From NCBI RefSeq assembly GCF_001939045.1, contig NZ_MKIM01000023.1, positions 33,393 to 97,392 of the forward strand: 64,000 bases of DNA. Direction: 5' to 3'. Source of the DNA: Rhizobium oryziradicis. Lineage in GTDB: Bacteria > Pseudomonadota > Alphaproteobacteria > Rhizobiales > Rhizobiaceae. The notes beneath the pieces were generated by a model. It made no database searches, was not told the DNA's origin, and worked only from the letters and a program-made list of their open reading frames with translations. The translations under genes were made by a program, and so were the position numbers. Shown here piece after piece: positions 24,233 to 33,800 of this stretch (positions are counted from its first letter, which is position 1; every line of letters starts with the position of its first letter).

Positions 24233-25684
24233 TTGAATACAGTTATCGTTCATTCTCAGGATAGCGTGTGGAGCATGGATCGCGCCAGAAGGCTCGCCTT
24301 TCTCGTGGATTCCGCCGATTATTTCAATGAACTTGCACAGGCGCTCCGCCAGGCAGAACACGAAATATGGATTGTCGGTTGGGATTTTAACCCGGATATC
24401 CCGTTGCGCCCGGGACAGGACGATGTCTGCCGTCTCTCGGATTTATTTCAACAGGCGCTGGATGCGAAACCCAATCTGGTTATTCGCATTCTGGTTTGGG
24501 CTATGGGGCCGATGTATTCTGGAAAGTCGCTGCGTATGTTTCGAGCGCAAGGCATTCTCAGTCACGAAAGAGTGTGTTTGAAATTTGCCATGCGTCAGCC
24601 CGTGTGGAGCTCTCACCATCAGAAAATCGTGGTGATTGACGATTCCATTGCCTTCATCGGCGGAATTGATCTGACGGCGCGCCGTTGGGATGATAGCAAT
24701 CACCTGCCCACCAATCCGCTCCGTGTCAGTCCGAATGGCAAGCCTTACGAAGCCGTTCATGATGTGCAGGTGATGACCGATGGCTCTGCCGCGAGAAGCA
24801 TCAGTGACATTGTGCGCCACCGCTGGGCACAGGCGAGCAAAGAAATACCCCGGCACCGGCCGGTTCAAACCGAGCGCTGGCCCGCGCATCGCGTGCCGGA
24901 TCTGGAAAATTGTCGCATTGCTCTGGCTCTGACCCAGCCAGATGCAAAATCACCGATGCGCAGAGGCCAATCCAACCGGCTCGCTTTGAATGCAATTCAC
25001 GCTGCCGAAAACCATATTTACGTTGAGGCTCAGTATCTGACGTCTTCTTCGATTGCCGATGCGATGGCCAAACGGCTGGCTGAAGAAAACGGACCGGAAA
25101 TTGTGGTGGTTACCACCCGCCTTTGTCATGGCCTGATGGAAAAGCTGGTCTTGGGCGTCAATCGTCGGCGTCTCATTCGCCGTTTGAAGAGAGTTGATAC
25201 GCAAAACCGTCTGCGGGTGATGTATGCTGTTGTTCCCGATCAATCCGGTGCGCTTCATGATGTTTACATTCATTCCAAGCTGCTGATTGTAGATGACCGC
25301 TTCGTTCGCGTTGGTTCTTCCAATCTCAACAATCGCTCCGAAGGGCTAGATACGGAGGCAGATCTGGCGATTGAGGCCCACACCCCAGAGGAGCGCACCG
25401 CAATTGCGGGCTTGCGCCATCGCTTGCTGGCCGAGCATCTCGCCAGCACCCCGCAACAGGTGTGTAACACCTTTGAAGAGTGCGGCACGTTGCGTCAGAC
25501 TATTGATAGACACAATGTTCAGGCTCGTGGTCTGCGCGATTTCAAGGTCGATGTGCACAAGGGAAAAACGGAACCGGTGATGGGAACAGTGATTGTTGAT
25601 CCATCGAAGCCATTTCACCCGATCGCGGTGCTCCGACAAAGGATGCAGTATATCGGAATGCGCCTGATATCCTTGCTCTTTTAA
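24233..25684 (+). CDS. Phospholipase D / cardiolipin synthase family protein, ClsB-like
   Basis: Two-domain PLD-superfamily enzyme of up to 483 residues. Both active-site repeats are intact: SSHHQKIVVIDD...GGIDL (HxK(x4)D, about residues 128-150) and IHSKLLIVDD...GSSNLNNRS (about residues 343-372). Such proteins make cardiolipin or hydrolyse phospholipids at the inner membrane. No other start matches the family N-terminus, so I used the TTG at 24233; an ATG 14 codons in is possible. With the YbhP- and YbhN-like genes it reproduces the E. coli ybhP-clsB-ybhN set. A palindromic repeat follows. Confidence 0.82.
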   Translation: MNTVIVHSQDSVWSMDRARRLAFLVDSADYFNELAQALRQAEHEIWIVGWDFNPDIPLRPGQDDVCRLSDLFQQALDAKPNLVIRILVWAMGPMYSGKSLRMFRAQGILSHERVCLKFAMRQPVWSSHHQKIVVIDDSIAFIGGIDLTARRWDDSNHLPTNPLRVSPNGKPYEAVHDVQVMTDGSAARSISDIVRHRWAQASKEIPRHRPVQTERWPAHRVPDLENCRIALALTQPDAKSPMRRGQSNRLALNAIHAAENHIYVEAQYLTSSSIADAMAKRLAEENGPEIVVVTTRLCHGLMEKLVLGVNRRRLIRRLKRVDTQNRLRVMYAVVPDQSGALHDVYIHSKLLIVDDRFVRVGSSNLNNRSEGLDTEADLAIEAHTPEERTAIAGLRHRLLAEHLASTPQQVCNTFEECGTLRQTIDRHNVQARGLRDFKVDVHKGKTEPVMGTVIVDPSKPFHPIAVLRQRMQYIGMRLISLLF

Positions 25685-25751
25685 TCCGTTGCACGATTTT
25701 TGCGCCTGCGTTCGTCAGAAAAGATTGGTTCCAGCTTTTTTGTCCGATGCT

Positions 25752-25792
25752 CCAGAGTCTGTCAGGTTCAAATTGAACCAAACAGACCCTGG
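25752..25792. repeat. Palindromic intergenic repeat, module A
   Basis: A 41-base imperfect palindrome centred on GGTTCAAATTGAACC. It is nearly identical to module A at 12945-12985, with ends CCAG and CTGG in place of CTAG. It lies between the convergent PLD and eryI genes. Confidence 0.7.
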
Positions 25793-25829
25793 ATATCAAG
25801 GTACAGACGGCTGGTTTATCTTGTGCCTT

Positions 25830-26282
25830 TCACCCGGTATATTTTGCATCCACCGCATCAATGGCCTTGACGTTATCGGCAGAGCGGCCTTGCGGATCGA
25901 AAGTGTTGGACAAGAAAGTGTCAGCCACCACTTTGGCCACTTCGGGGCCGATAACCCGTGAGCCCATGGTGATGATCTGGGCATTGTTGGACAAGGCCGC
26001 CCGCTCGGCCGAATAGGTATCATGGGTCAGGGCCGCCCGAATGCCAGACACTTTGTTGGCGGCAATGCATACGCCAATGCCGGTGCCGCAAACCAGAATG
26101 GCCCGATCATAGGTGCCTTTGATCACGGCAGACGCCACCCGATCGGCAAGATCGGCATAAAAGGCGTCTGGCCCAGTATCGGTGCGTGAAATCTCATGCA
26201 CCTCAAAACGGTCTTTCAGATAGGTTGCCAGCACGCTTGCCAGGCCTTCGCCTGCGCTGTCTCCGGCGATTGCAATTTTCAT
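25830..26282 (-). CDS. eryI: D-erythrulose-4-phosphate isomerase EryI (RpiB family)
   Basis: RpiB/LacAB-type sugar-phosphate isomerase of 150 residues. In the erythritol pathway EryI turns D-erythrulose 4-phosphate into D-erythrose 4-phosphate, which enters the pentose phosphate pathway. Motifs are GDSAGEGLA near the N-terminus, the active-site Cys in [15 protein letters not shown], and [20 protein letters not shown]. The ATG at 26280-26282 ([12 protein letters not shown]) is preferred. It is last in the ery operon, ten bases after eryH. Ribose 5-phosphate isomerase is the alternative by family, but the context favours EryI. Confidence 0.88.
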   Translation of the reverse strand: MKIAIAGDSAGEGLASVLATYLKDRFEVHEISRTDTGPDAFYADLADRVASAVIKGTYDRAILVCGTGIGVCIAANKVSGIRAALTHDTYSAERAALSNNAQIITMGSRVIGPEVAKVVADTFLSNTFDPQGRSADNVKAIDAVDAKYTG

Positions 26283-26292
26283 GATGTTCTCC

Positions 26293-27057
26293 TCACAATG
26301 TCCGCGCAACCCGCGCTAAAATGTCCAGATAGCCGTCAACGCTCCAGGCGGAACGGCCAATGAAAAGCCCGCCGATATGGGGGCTGGAAACCAGCTCTTC
26401 ACAATTGCCCGGATTGACCGAGCCGCCGTAGAGGCAAGGCACAGCGCGCCCCAGAACGGATTTTGCCACCGCAATAATCTCGGCATGGCGGGCATCGGCA
26501 TAATCGACGGTTGCAGGTATGCCGCCTTCGCCAATGGCCCAGACCGGCTCATAGGCCAGCAGAATCTCGGCGTTGCATTGCTCTGGTGACAGGCGCGACA
26601 GCGCCGCCCGGACCTGCTTTTCCAGAACTTTTTGGGCGTCGCCCGCTTCGCGCTCAGTCAGCGTTTCGCCAATGCAGATCAGCGGAATAAGGCCGTGGCG
26701 CACGGCGGCTTCCACCTTTAATCCCACCGTTTCATCGGTTTCACCAAAGTGGCTACGCCGTTCAGAATGGCCAAGCTCGACCAGATCGGCTCCACAATCC
26801 TTGAGCATCAGGGGCGAGATTTCGCCGGTCCATGCACCGTGCTCGGCCCAGTGCATGTTCTGTGCACCCACCTTGGTGGCGGTGGCGGCCAAGGTCTGCT
26901 TCACCTCGCGAACGGCGGTGAAGGGCGGAATGACAAAACGCTGAATCCCCGGTGTCTCAGCGGCACCCGCCAAACCGTGGGCAAAGGCCAAGGCTTCGCT
27001 CAAGGTCTTGTTCATCTTCCAACTGGTGCCAATCCAGCAAGCTGTGGTGTCTGTCAT
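26293..27057 (-). CDS. eryH: L-erythrulose-1-phosphate isomerase EryH (triosephosphate isomerase family)
   Basis: TIM-barrel isomerase of 254 residues, homologous to triosephosphate isomerase. EryH interconverts L-erythrulose 1-phosphate and D-erythrulose 4-phosphate. The family catalytic set is present: Asn/Lys near the start (SWKMNK), His in ELGHSERR and Glu in [13 protein letters not shown], then [10 protein letters not shown]. It lies three bases from eryD and ten from eryI. It has also been called tpiB in rhizobia. It is not the main glycolytic TpiA, given its operon. Confidence 0.88.
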   Translation of the reverse strand: MTDTTACWIGTSWKMNKTLSEALAFAHGLAGAAETPGIQRFVIPPFTAVREVKQTLAATATKVGAQNMHWAEHGAWTGEISPLMLKDCGADLVELGHSERRSHFGETDETVGLKVEAAVRHGLIPLICIGETLTEREAGDAQKVLEKQVRAALSRLSPEQCNAEILLAYEPVWAIGEGGIPATVDYADARHAEIIAVAKSVLGRAVPCLYGGSVNPGNCEELVSSPHIGGLFIGRSAWSVDGYLDILARVARTL

Positions 27058-27060
27058 GAT

Positions 27061-28053
27061 CTATCGGTTCTCTTGATGGGGTTTGGTTTCGCTCAGCAAA
27101 TGCCGCGCTGTTGTCTCATCGGTAATCAGGCCATGCAGGCGGTGGCTTTTCAGCACGGCGCGGATGGCCGCAAGTTTGGAAACGCCACCCGCCAGCGCCA
27201 CCAGCTTGTCACCTCGCCGGGTGGGGACATTGGCAGATAGCGTGCGATTGCTCAGTCCGGTTTCGAGGATTCGGCCTTTGTCATCAAAAAAATGGCCCAG
27301 CAATTCGCCAACACCGCCTTGGCTGGCAATGGCAACAATCTCGCGCATTTCCACCATGCCCGATTGCACCAATTGCGCATGGCTATCGACGGTGCCAATG
27401 CCAACCAGCTTCAGATCGGCCTGATTGGCCATATCAAACACTTCGCGCACGCCGCGCTGGGCCAAAAGCACATCGCGATCCTCGGCGGTATTGGCAAAAA
27501 ACGGCACCGGCATCACATAGGCCAGTGTGCCGGTTTTTTCGGCCAGCCGATGCATGACATCATAGGGATTGGCAGCATAATGGCGCGTCAGCCCACCCAG
27601 CAGCGACACAAACCGCACCGCACTACCATTCAGCCGTGGCATGTGCTGAACAGCCGCTGACAGGGTGCGACCGTGGCCAAGACCAATGACTTTATTGTCA
27701 CCCCGCTCAATTTCACGCCGCAAAAAGCCGGCACCAGCTGCACCGAGTGTTCGCAGCGCCAGTCCGTCTTCACCGAGGTCGGGTGCAACCTCGCAATAGG
27801 CGAGGCCGAAATGCTTCGAGAGACGCATCTCCAGCTCAACGCATTCAACAATGTCACCGTCAATGGTGACTTTGACCACCCCTTCCGCCACGGCCTTGGC
27901 AATCAATCGATGGGTCTTGACAGAGGGCAAGCCGAGCCGTTTGGCAACTGCCGATTGGGTCAGCCCGCCAACATAATGCAGCCAGGCGGCGCGGATGGCG
28001 AGAGACTCGTCTGCGTCGCTGGTGGTCACATTTGTTTTTATGGGCTTGTCCAT
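27061..28053 (-). CDS. eryD: Erythritol operon regulator EryD (SorC/DeoR type)
   Basis: Transcriptional regulator of 330 residues. An N-terminal helix-turn-helix (LTQSAVAKRLGLPSVKTHRL) is followed by a C-terminal sugar-phosphate sensing domain of the SorC family (NKVIGLGHGRTLSAAVQHMP; GGVSKLAAIRAVLKS). EryD represses the ery operon in Brucella and rhizobia and is relieved by erythritol. I chose the ATG at 28051-28053 (GGAG upstream) over a TTG five codons earlier. It lies in the middle of its own operon, after eryC and before eryH. Confidence 0.87.
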   Translation of the reverse strand: MDKPIKTNVTTSDADESLAIRAAWLHYVGGLTQSAVAKRLGLPSVKTHRLIAKAVAEGVVKVTIDGDIVECVELEMRLSKHFGLAYCEVAPDLGEDGLALRTLGAAGAGFLRREIERGDNKVIGLGHGRTLSAAVQHMPRLNGSAVRFVSLLGGLTRHYAANPYDVMHRLAEKTGTLAYVMPVPFFANTAEDRDVLLAQRGVREVFDMANQADLKLVGIGTVDSHAQLVQSGMVEMREIVAIASQGGVGELLGHFFDDKGRILETGLSNRTLSANVPTRRGDKLVALAGGVSKLAAIRAVLKSHRLHGLITDETTARHLLSETKPHQENR

Positions 28054-28071
28054 CTCGAACGGCTCCAATCT

Positions 28072-29004
28072 CTAAATATTCAAATCGTTAACACCGGTCT
28101 CAATAAACGGTGCCCAGAAGGCAACGCTCTCGGTAATGTGGTCGATCACCTGCCGGTCATTGGGCTCACGCTCTTTGAAGGACAGTTCCAGACAAATTTC
28201 ATTGTCGATGGCTCCGCCAGCGGCCAAAGCCTCCAGCAGAGGCGCGGGCTGAATGCGGCCTTTGGCGTTGAACTCGGCAGTGAAGGGGCGATGCCCCCCC
28301 TTATCCATCAAGCTCTGCTTGATGTGGATGATCGGAGACACTTTCGGCACAGCACGCGCCCAGGCGTAAGGGTCATAATCATCGGGGTTGGGGGAGGTGA
28401 CATCGCCATGGTCAATATCCGCCATCATCCACATGGGAATGGCCATGGGCGTGTTGGTCAGGCGGGTTTGCAGGGCCAGACAGGCATCAATTGTTTCGCC
28501 AAATTCCCGGCCAATGCTCATCGGCTCCCAGAACAAAAAGGACAGGCCTGCCGCTTTGGCATGTTCCGCCACCTCCTGCCAGCACTCAATAGTAATGCGG
28601 ATCAGCTCTTCCCGGCGCGTTTCATCATCATAATCCTTATAGGTGAAGATCGCGAATTGCGTTCCAAGCGATTGGCCGCCCAGATCAGCGGTAATATCTG
28701 CAAAGGTCTTGAACCACTCTACATAATAGCGCCGCACCTCGGCATCGGGATGGCCAAAATGATTCAAGCGGCCATAAGGCCCCGTCATGCCGGAGGTGAC
28801 GCGCACACCGGTTCTTTGTAGCGCAGCGTTCATGTCCCGTGTCAGGCGGCGAAGGGTGGATGCTGGCCAACTCGGATTGATAAACTCATGGGTCAATTGC
28901 AGATCGCGGATTTTTAAGTCGCGCGCCACAGCGTTGATCAGATCATCAGGCTCGGCAAAGCGGTTGACCAGTGGATTGGTGTTTAAAGACAAAGTCAGGG
29001 GCAT
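28072..29004 (-). CDS. eryC: D-erythrulose-1-phosphate 3-epimerase EryC
   Basis: TIM-barrel sugar-phosphate epimerase/isomerase of 310 residues (xylose-isomerase-like AP-endonuclease fold). In the revised erythritol pathway EryC epimerises D-erythrulose 1-phosphate to L-erythrulose 1-phosphate. Metal-site regions visible are LSFLFWEPMSIGREFGE, MWMMADIDHGD, PIIHIKQSLMDKGGH and EICLELSFKEREPND. It lies 15 bases after eryB and 18 before eryD. Older databases call it erythrulose-phosphate dehydrogenase, which its fold does not support. Confidence 0.88.
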   Translation of the reverse strand: MPLTLSLNTNPLVNRFAEPDDLINAVARDLKIRDLQLTHEFINPSWPASTLRRLTRDMNAALQRTGVRVTSGMTGPYGRLNHFGHPDAEVRRYYVEWFKTFADITADLGGQSLGTQFAIFTYKDYDDETRREELIRITIECWQEVAEHAKAAGLSFLFWEPMSIGREFGETIDACLALQTRLTNTPMAIPMWMMADIDHGDVTSPNPDDYDPYAWARAVPKVSPIIHIKQSLMDKGGHRPFTAEFNAKGRIQPAPLLEALAAGGAIDNEICLELSFKEREPNDRQVIDHITESVAFWAPFIETGVNDLNI

Positions 29005-29019
29005 GGTGTGTCCTGTTGT

Positions 29020-30540
29020 TTACGCAGCTTTTGCCAGCTCAGCCTCAAACCAGGCGGTGAACTCGGCCTTTTGCAGCTCGGTCATGTGCAGCCCTTCTTT
29101 GGTGCGGCGTTTGAGCACATCATCGGCTGTCTCTGCCCATTCCGTGGCGATCAGATAGCGCACTTCCGCCTCATAAAGCTGCGCGCCAAAATGGCGTCCC
29201 AGCCCCGACAATGCCGTTGCGTCCTTGACGATGCGCTGGGTGCGCGCGCCATACAAATGCCCGTAATGATTCAGCAAAGCCCGAGGCATCCACGGATAAA
29301 GGCTGCGCAATTGCTCAGTGAACGCCACATAATCGGCATTGGCAATCTCGCCGCCCGGCAAGGTGGCGTGGGCGGTCCAGTCCGGTCCCATTGTCGGGAA
29401 AAAGCCTGCGAGTTTTTGCAGGGCGTGTTCGGATAATTTGCGAAAGGTGGTGATCTTGCCGCCAAACACGTTGAGCAGCGGTGCGCCGCCCGTTTCATCG
29501 AGATCAAACACATAATCACGGGTGACGGCGGATGGATTGCCTTTGCCATCATCAAACAAGGGTCTGACACCGGAAAAGCTCTCGATCACATCGCTGCGCC
29601 GCAGCTTTTCCTTGAAATAGCGATTGACGGCTGCCAGCAGATATTCAATTTCGCTCTCGTCTGCTGCAACATGTTCAGGCGCGCCGTCATAGGGAATATC
29701 CGTGGTGCCAATCAGCGTTTTGTCACCCTCATAGGGGTTGATGAAAATCACCCGCTTGTCATGGTTTTGCACCAGATAGGCCTGATTGCCGTTCCAGAAT
29801 TTTGGCACAATAATATGACTGCCCTTGACCAGACGCACGTTGCGGCGGCTGTTGGTGCCAGCAACCCGACCGATAATGTCATTGACCCAAGGCCCTGCGG
29901 CATTGACCACGGCGCGCGCTTTATAGGTTTGCATCAAGCCGGTTCGGGTATTGCGCAATTGCACGGTCCAAAGCCCGTTTTCGCGCCGCGCACTGATGCA
30001 GGCAGTGCGGGTCAGCACAGTTGCCCCTTTCTCAACGGCGTCCAGCGCGTTCAAAACCACAAGGCGGGCGTCATCGACCCAGCAATCAGAATATTCAAAG
30101 CCTTTGGTGTATTGGTCTTGCAAGGGAGCACCTTCAGGCGCACGGCGCAGGTCCAGACTGCGGGTGCCGGGAAGCTTTTTGCGGCCCCCCAGATGGTCGT
30201 AGAGAAACAGGCCCAGACGCACCAGCCAGGCCGGCCGATCATTGGGGCTATGAGGCAGCACAAAACGCATCGGCCAAATGATGTGGCTGGCGGAATTGAG
30301 CAAGACCTCACGCTCGATCAGTGCTTCGCGCACCAGCCGAAATTCGTAATATTCCAGATAGCGCAAACCGCCATGCACCAATTTGCCGGAGCGCGACGAG
30401 GTTCCTTGCGCCAGATCATCTTTTTCACACAACACAACAGACAGGCCGCGGCCTGCGGCATCCCGCGCAATGCCAGCCCCGTTGATGCCGCCACCGATCA
30501 CCATAAGATCTATGATGGTGTTATCATCCCGCTCCGTCAT
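29020..30540 (-). CDS. eryB: D-erythritol-1-phosphate dehydrogenase EryB (GlpD family)
   Basis: FAD-dependent dehydrogenase of 506 residues, homologous to glycerol-3-phosphate dehydrogenase. EryB oxidises D-erythritol 1-phosphate to D-erythrulose 1-phosphate. The N-terminal FAD motif (VIGGGINGAGIARDAAGRG), the substrate loop (TSSRSGKLVHGGLRYLEYYE), NAAGPWVNDI, GTTDIPYDG and the C-terminal GGKITTFRKLSEHAL are all in place. The ATG at 30538-30540 overlaps the eryA stop by four bases, so kinase and dehydrogenase are coupled. Confidence 0.9.
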   Translation of the reverse strand: MTERDDNTIIDLMVIGGGINGAGIARDAAGRGLSVVLCEKDDLAQGTSSRSGKLVHGGLRYLEYYEFRLVREALIEREVLLNSASHIIWPMRFVLPHSPNDRPAWLVRLGLFLYDHLGGRKKLPGTRSLDLRRAPEGAPLQDQYTKGFEYSDCWVDDARLVVLNALDAVEKGATVLTRTACISARRENGLWTVQLRNTRTGLMQTYKARAVVNAAGPWVNDIIGRVAGTNSRRNVRLVKGSHIIVPKFWNGNQAYLVQNHDKRVIFINPYEGDKTLIGTTDIPYDGAPEHVAADESEIEYLLAAVNRYFKEKLRRSDVIESFSGVRPLFDDGKGNPSAVTRDYVFDLDETGGAPLLNVFGGKITTFRKLSEHALQKLAGFFPTMGPDWTAHATLPGGEIANADYVAFTEQLRSLYPWMPRALLNHYGHLYGARTQRIVKDATALSGLGRHFGAQLYEAEVRYLIATEWAETADDVLKRRTKEGLHMTELQKAEFTAWFEAELAKAA

Positions 30541-32174
30541 AGGGGGCTCCTCTGCATTGTGGTCATGGTGTCTTGTGGAGGCGATGTAAGAGCTGCGGCA
30601 TGCGGCCAGCCGTCGCCCTGGGCCATGTGGTTCCACACCGGCTCCAGCGCATGGCGGATTTCGCAATAAGATGCTGCCAGCAGATCAAAGCGGCGGGCTT
30701 CAGCCCGATCAACCGCTTCGGCAATGCCAAGGTAGGGCGTGACCCAATCTTGAATGCAATCGTCCATGGTGTCGTAAGCGCCAATCGCAACAGCGGCCAT
30801 CATCGCGGCTCCTGCTGCGCCCGTTTCGTCGCGGCGGCTGACGCGAATGGGAGCACCGACGGCGGCGGCCAGTGTCTGGCGCAAGGCCTTTGAGCGCGCC
30901 GCACCGCCGCTCAAGCGCAGCTCTTGTGGAAAGGCACCCATGGCGGCATAGCAATCGCGCGTGGCAAGGGCCAGCCCCTCAACCACGGAGCGCACCATAT
31001 CGGGAAAGCGATGGCGGCTGTTGAGCCCGGTAAAGCCAGCGCGCGCATGGGCATTGACAAAAGGCCCCCGCTCTCCGGCCTCGGAGATATAGGGGTGATA
31101 AATCAACGTGCCCGGCTGGCTTTTGGCAAACCACGCATCAATGCGCGGGATCAGTGCCGTATAATCAACAGCATCGCCATTTTCGCCCATTAGATCAGCG
31201 GCCAGTTGCAACAACCAGTCCAGATTGATGGTCGAGCCCATATTGGTCTGAACCTGTGTGAACAGATCGGGCAGGGGCAAGGCAATGACATAGCCGGTGC
31301 GGGCCGCATTCAGCTGCACATCCGCCACCGCTTTTGCCTGCATGTGCACGCCGGTGGAGCCAATGGTCGAGCAGGCGGCATTGTGGCCGCCGCTGCGCAC
31401 GCCCGCACCCAATGCGGTCATGACCATATCGACATAACCCAGACACACGGGTGTTCCGGGCATCAACCCACACGCTTTGGCGCTGGCCTCTGTGAGCGGA
31501 TGGGTCACTTGTGTGCCCTCCAGAATATCCGGCAGCAAATGCTGGCGATGGCTAAGCCCCAAGGCATTCAGAACGACGCTGTCGTAACGGCGGGTACGGA
31601 AATTGCCAAATGTAAAGCTGGCCTCCGAGGGGTCCGTTGCGCGAACACCCGTCAAATTGAGATAAAGCCAATCCTTACAATGCAGGGCGACTTCTGCTTG
31701 ATCCAGCAAATGCGGTGCTGTGGCATCCATATGGGCCATCTGGCTGCCCTGCTGGCAGGTGTTCAGCCCTGTTCCAGTGGCTTCAAAGCGGGCGCGATCA
31801 CTGTCTTGATGGCTGAGACGCTCAACAGTTGGTGCCGCTCTCGCGTCAAGCCACAGCCATGCATCACCCACCGGCTGATTGTTCTTGCCAACCAGCCAGG
31901 TGCCATCGCCTTGTCCGGTCACAGCAATTGCGGCCGTCCGCTCCGCCAGCTGCGGGACCCTATCACCCAGCACGCGTAAGGCGCTTTGGCAGTCGGCCCA
32001 TGTGTTGCCAAGGGATTGAGTGGCGGAACCGTCATGGCCCATGGCATAGTGATTGCGAATGGATGATACGGCCAATTGCTCACCCTTGAGCGTAAAGGCA
32101 ACGGCTTTCATCACCGATGTTCCGGCATCAATGCCAATGATGATATCGCCCCGACGATCAGTTTGAGCGCTCAT
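30537..32174 (-). CDS. eryA: Erythritol kinase EryA (FGGY family)
   Basis: FGGY carbohydrate kinase of 545 residues that phosphorylates erythritol to D-erythritol 1-phosphate. The N-terminal phosphate motif is IIIGIDAGTSVMKAVAF; the C-terminal adenosine motif is LRLSGGAARSKALRQTLAAA. First gene of the operon, it overlaps eryB by an ATGA. I chose the ATG at 32172-32174 (MSAQTDRRGD); an ATG six codons upstream is possible. It is divergent from the importer operon across about 970 bases, the likely site of EryD control. Confidence 0.9.
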   Translation of the reverse strand: MSAQTDRRGDIIIGIDAGTSVMKAVAFTLKGEQLAVSSIRNHYAMGHDGSATQSLGNTWADCQSALRVLGDRVPQLAERTAAIAVTGQGDGTWLVGKNNQPVGDAWLWLDARAAPTVERLSHQDSDRARFEATGTGLNTCQQGSQMAHMDATAPHLLDQAEVALHCKDWLYLNLTGVRATDPSEASFTFGNFRTRRYDSVVLNALGLSHRQHLLPDILEGTQVTHPLTEASAKACGLMPGTPVCLGYVDMVMTALGAGVRSGGHNAACSTIGSTGVHMQAKAVADVQLNAARTGYVIALPLPDLFTQVQTNMGSTINLDWLLQLAADLMGENGDAVDYTALIPRIDAWFAKSQPGTLIYHPYISEAGERGPFVNAHARAGFTGLNSRHRFPDMVRSVVEGLALATRDCYAAMGAFPQELRLSGGAARSKALRQTLAAAVGAPIRVSRRDETGAAGAAMMAAVAIGAYDTMDDCIQDWVTPYLGIAEAVDRAEARRFDLLAASYCEIRHALEPVWNHMAQGDGWPHAAALTSPPQDTMTTMQRSPL

Positions 32175-33141
32175 TGCGCTGCTCCACACCATTTTAGGCT
32201 ATTCAAACAATCCTGCCTGATCACCATGGTTTCCTCCCGCTCATGCAGCGCTCTCTCCCGGAGCGCGTCGAACCGCTGTTGATTTTGCGACGGTCCGTTG
32301 CTGTGAGAACAATCACTCAGCTGGTGTTATCAAATACCATAGAATTAACATATGTCTCGTAAAATTTTTCAAAATCAGAAAAAATATACAGACGCGTGTA
32401 ACTCCCTATTGCGTGTCATCCTGCTTGGCAATCACGCAGGCCGCCCCGAGGTTGTTGCTGCTTTGCACGCAAAAGACAAGGTTGCCTTCCTGTCGATTTT
32501 TGAGGGATGGCAGGTGTGAAACTCAAAAATATCACATATAAACAGTTACTTAAAATTGAAAAACTTTGCCTTGGATCTGTGTGTGGCAAGTGAATGGAAA
32601 AGCGGAAGATTGTTGCTTGAAATCTTTACTGCTGTAGGTTGATCGGTGGAGTGATCCAGTCTCACATCTTCGAGATTGTTGGAAAATGTTGAATCCACCG
32701 ATTGACAGCCTTTCGTATTTATAACATCTTCCGAGGTGAATATAACACAGCAATACCGTTAAATTGCTGCCGTGCCGACCACAATGCCCGGAGGAGGTGG
32801 CGGTTGAGCGTCGAGCAGTCAATGTCGGGAGGAGATCCGCGTGGTTACATTACCCTTTGGAAGGTGCGCAAACCGGCCGTTGGCGGTGGTAAAGCCGGGC
32901 TGATGTGGTGCTGCGGCCTTTGCCCGCTTGCTTTTGCACACCGTGCAAGCGTGTAACGCAAAGCCGCAAAATTTTTCTCACCGATTTTCGAGCATGAATG
33001 ACTGCATCCATTCGACCCCGCCGGGGTCGGAAGAGGGAAGGCGTGTCGAAAATTGAATGTCTACGATTTGGGACGATCGCGCCACGCCGCCGTTTTGGCG
33101 GGCTGGATTGCGAGGATGAATTGAAGCGGAGGTCTTCGACC
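32175..33141. promoter_or_regulatory. Long divergent control region between eryA and the importer operon
   Basis: About 970 bases without a convincing gene. It must hold the divergent promoters for eryA and the DUF2291-eryEFG operon. The middle part (32.3-32.8 kb) is AT-rich. The part close to the importer has a hairpin CGACCCC-GCC-GGGGTCG (33013-33029), about 110 bases before the first start codon. I could not identify an EryD operator. Short frames inside it match nothing I recognise. Confidence 0.5.
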
Positions 33142-33798
33142 ATGAGCACAGTCAGCACAGGGCAACCCTTGAGATCGGCAAAATCGCGCCCCTATGGCGT
33201 GATAACAGTGGTTGGTGTGCTCGCCGTTCTTGTTGCAATCGCGCTCGACACCACGGTTGTTCACATCGGCTCGGAGCAAGATATGCGCCAAAAGGCGTTT
33301 TCTGCCGAAGCCTATGGCGTCGCGGAATTTCCCAAGATCAGAGACAATGTGGAAAAGCGCGCGGTGGATGCTGCTCTGCTGTCGCAAGCCATTGAGGCCG
33401 ACAAAAAGGCAGCCGGTGAGAAATATGGTGTAGCGGGCGGCGTTGGCCCGGTCATTCCGGTCAAATTCACCGGCGTGGTGAGTGAGCGCAAGGCCAATTA
33501 CAACGTGGTCAAGGTTGATGGGCTGGCCGGTGACGTAACGGTGCGGGTGCAAACGGGACCGGCCTTGAACGGCACCGATTTGCGCGATGCCACCGGCACC
33601 ATTTCATTTGGTCAGTTTACCAACCAGATTGAATATCAAAACGCCGGTTCCGCCATCAACAATGAGGTCAAGAAACAGGTTCTCGCCAATCTTGATCCGG
33701 CAAACCTCAGCGGAAAGACAGTTTCCGTCGTGGGTGTGTTTCAGCTGATCAATCCTAAAAACTGGCTGGTAACGCCGGTCAGTTTCGAGGTGAAATAG
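33142..33798 (+). CDS. DUF2291 protein, accessory to the sugar ABC importer
   Basis: Membrane-anchored protein of 218 residues. One N-terminal helix (YGVITVVGVLAVLVAIALD) is followed by a periplasmic domain (PVKFTGVVSERKANYNVVKV, TGTISFGQFTNQIEYQNAGS, VFQLINPKNWLVTPVSFEVK) typical of DUF2291. Such proteins are regularly encoded with ribose-type ABC importers in rhizobia and may hold or present the binding protein; the function is unknown. The ATG at 33142 has a GCGGAGG site. It is two bases ahead of eryE, as first gene of the importer operon. Confidence 0.8.
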   Translation: MSTVSTGQPLRSAKSRPYGVITVVGVLAVLVAIALDTTVVHIGSEQDMRQKAFSAEAYGVAEFPKIRDNVEKRAVDAALLSQAIEADKKAAGEKYGVAGGVGPVIPVKFTGVVSERKANYNVVKVDGLAGDVTVRVQTGPALNGTDLRDATGTISFGQFTNQIEYQNAGSAINNEVKKQVLANLDPANLSGKTVSVVGVFQLINPKNWLVTPVSFEVK

Positions 33799-33800
33799 TC

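Noticed and set aside
26293..27057. Main glycolytic triosephosphate isomerase
   Set aside because: Its place between eryD and eryI in the ery operon argues for EryH, although the fold is the same.
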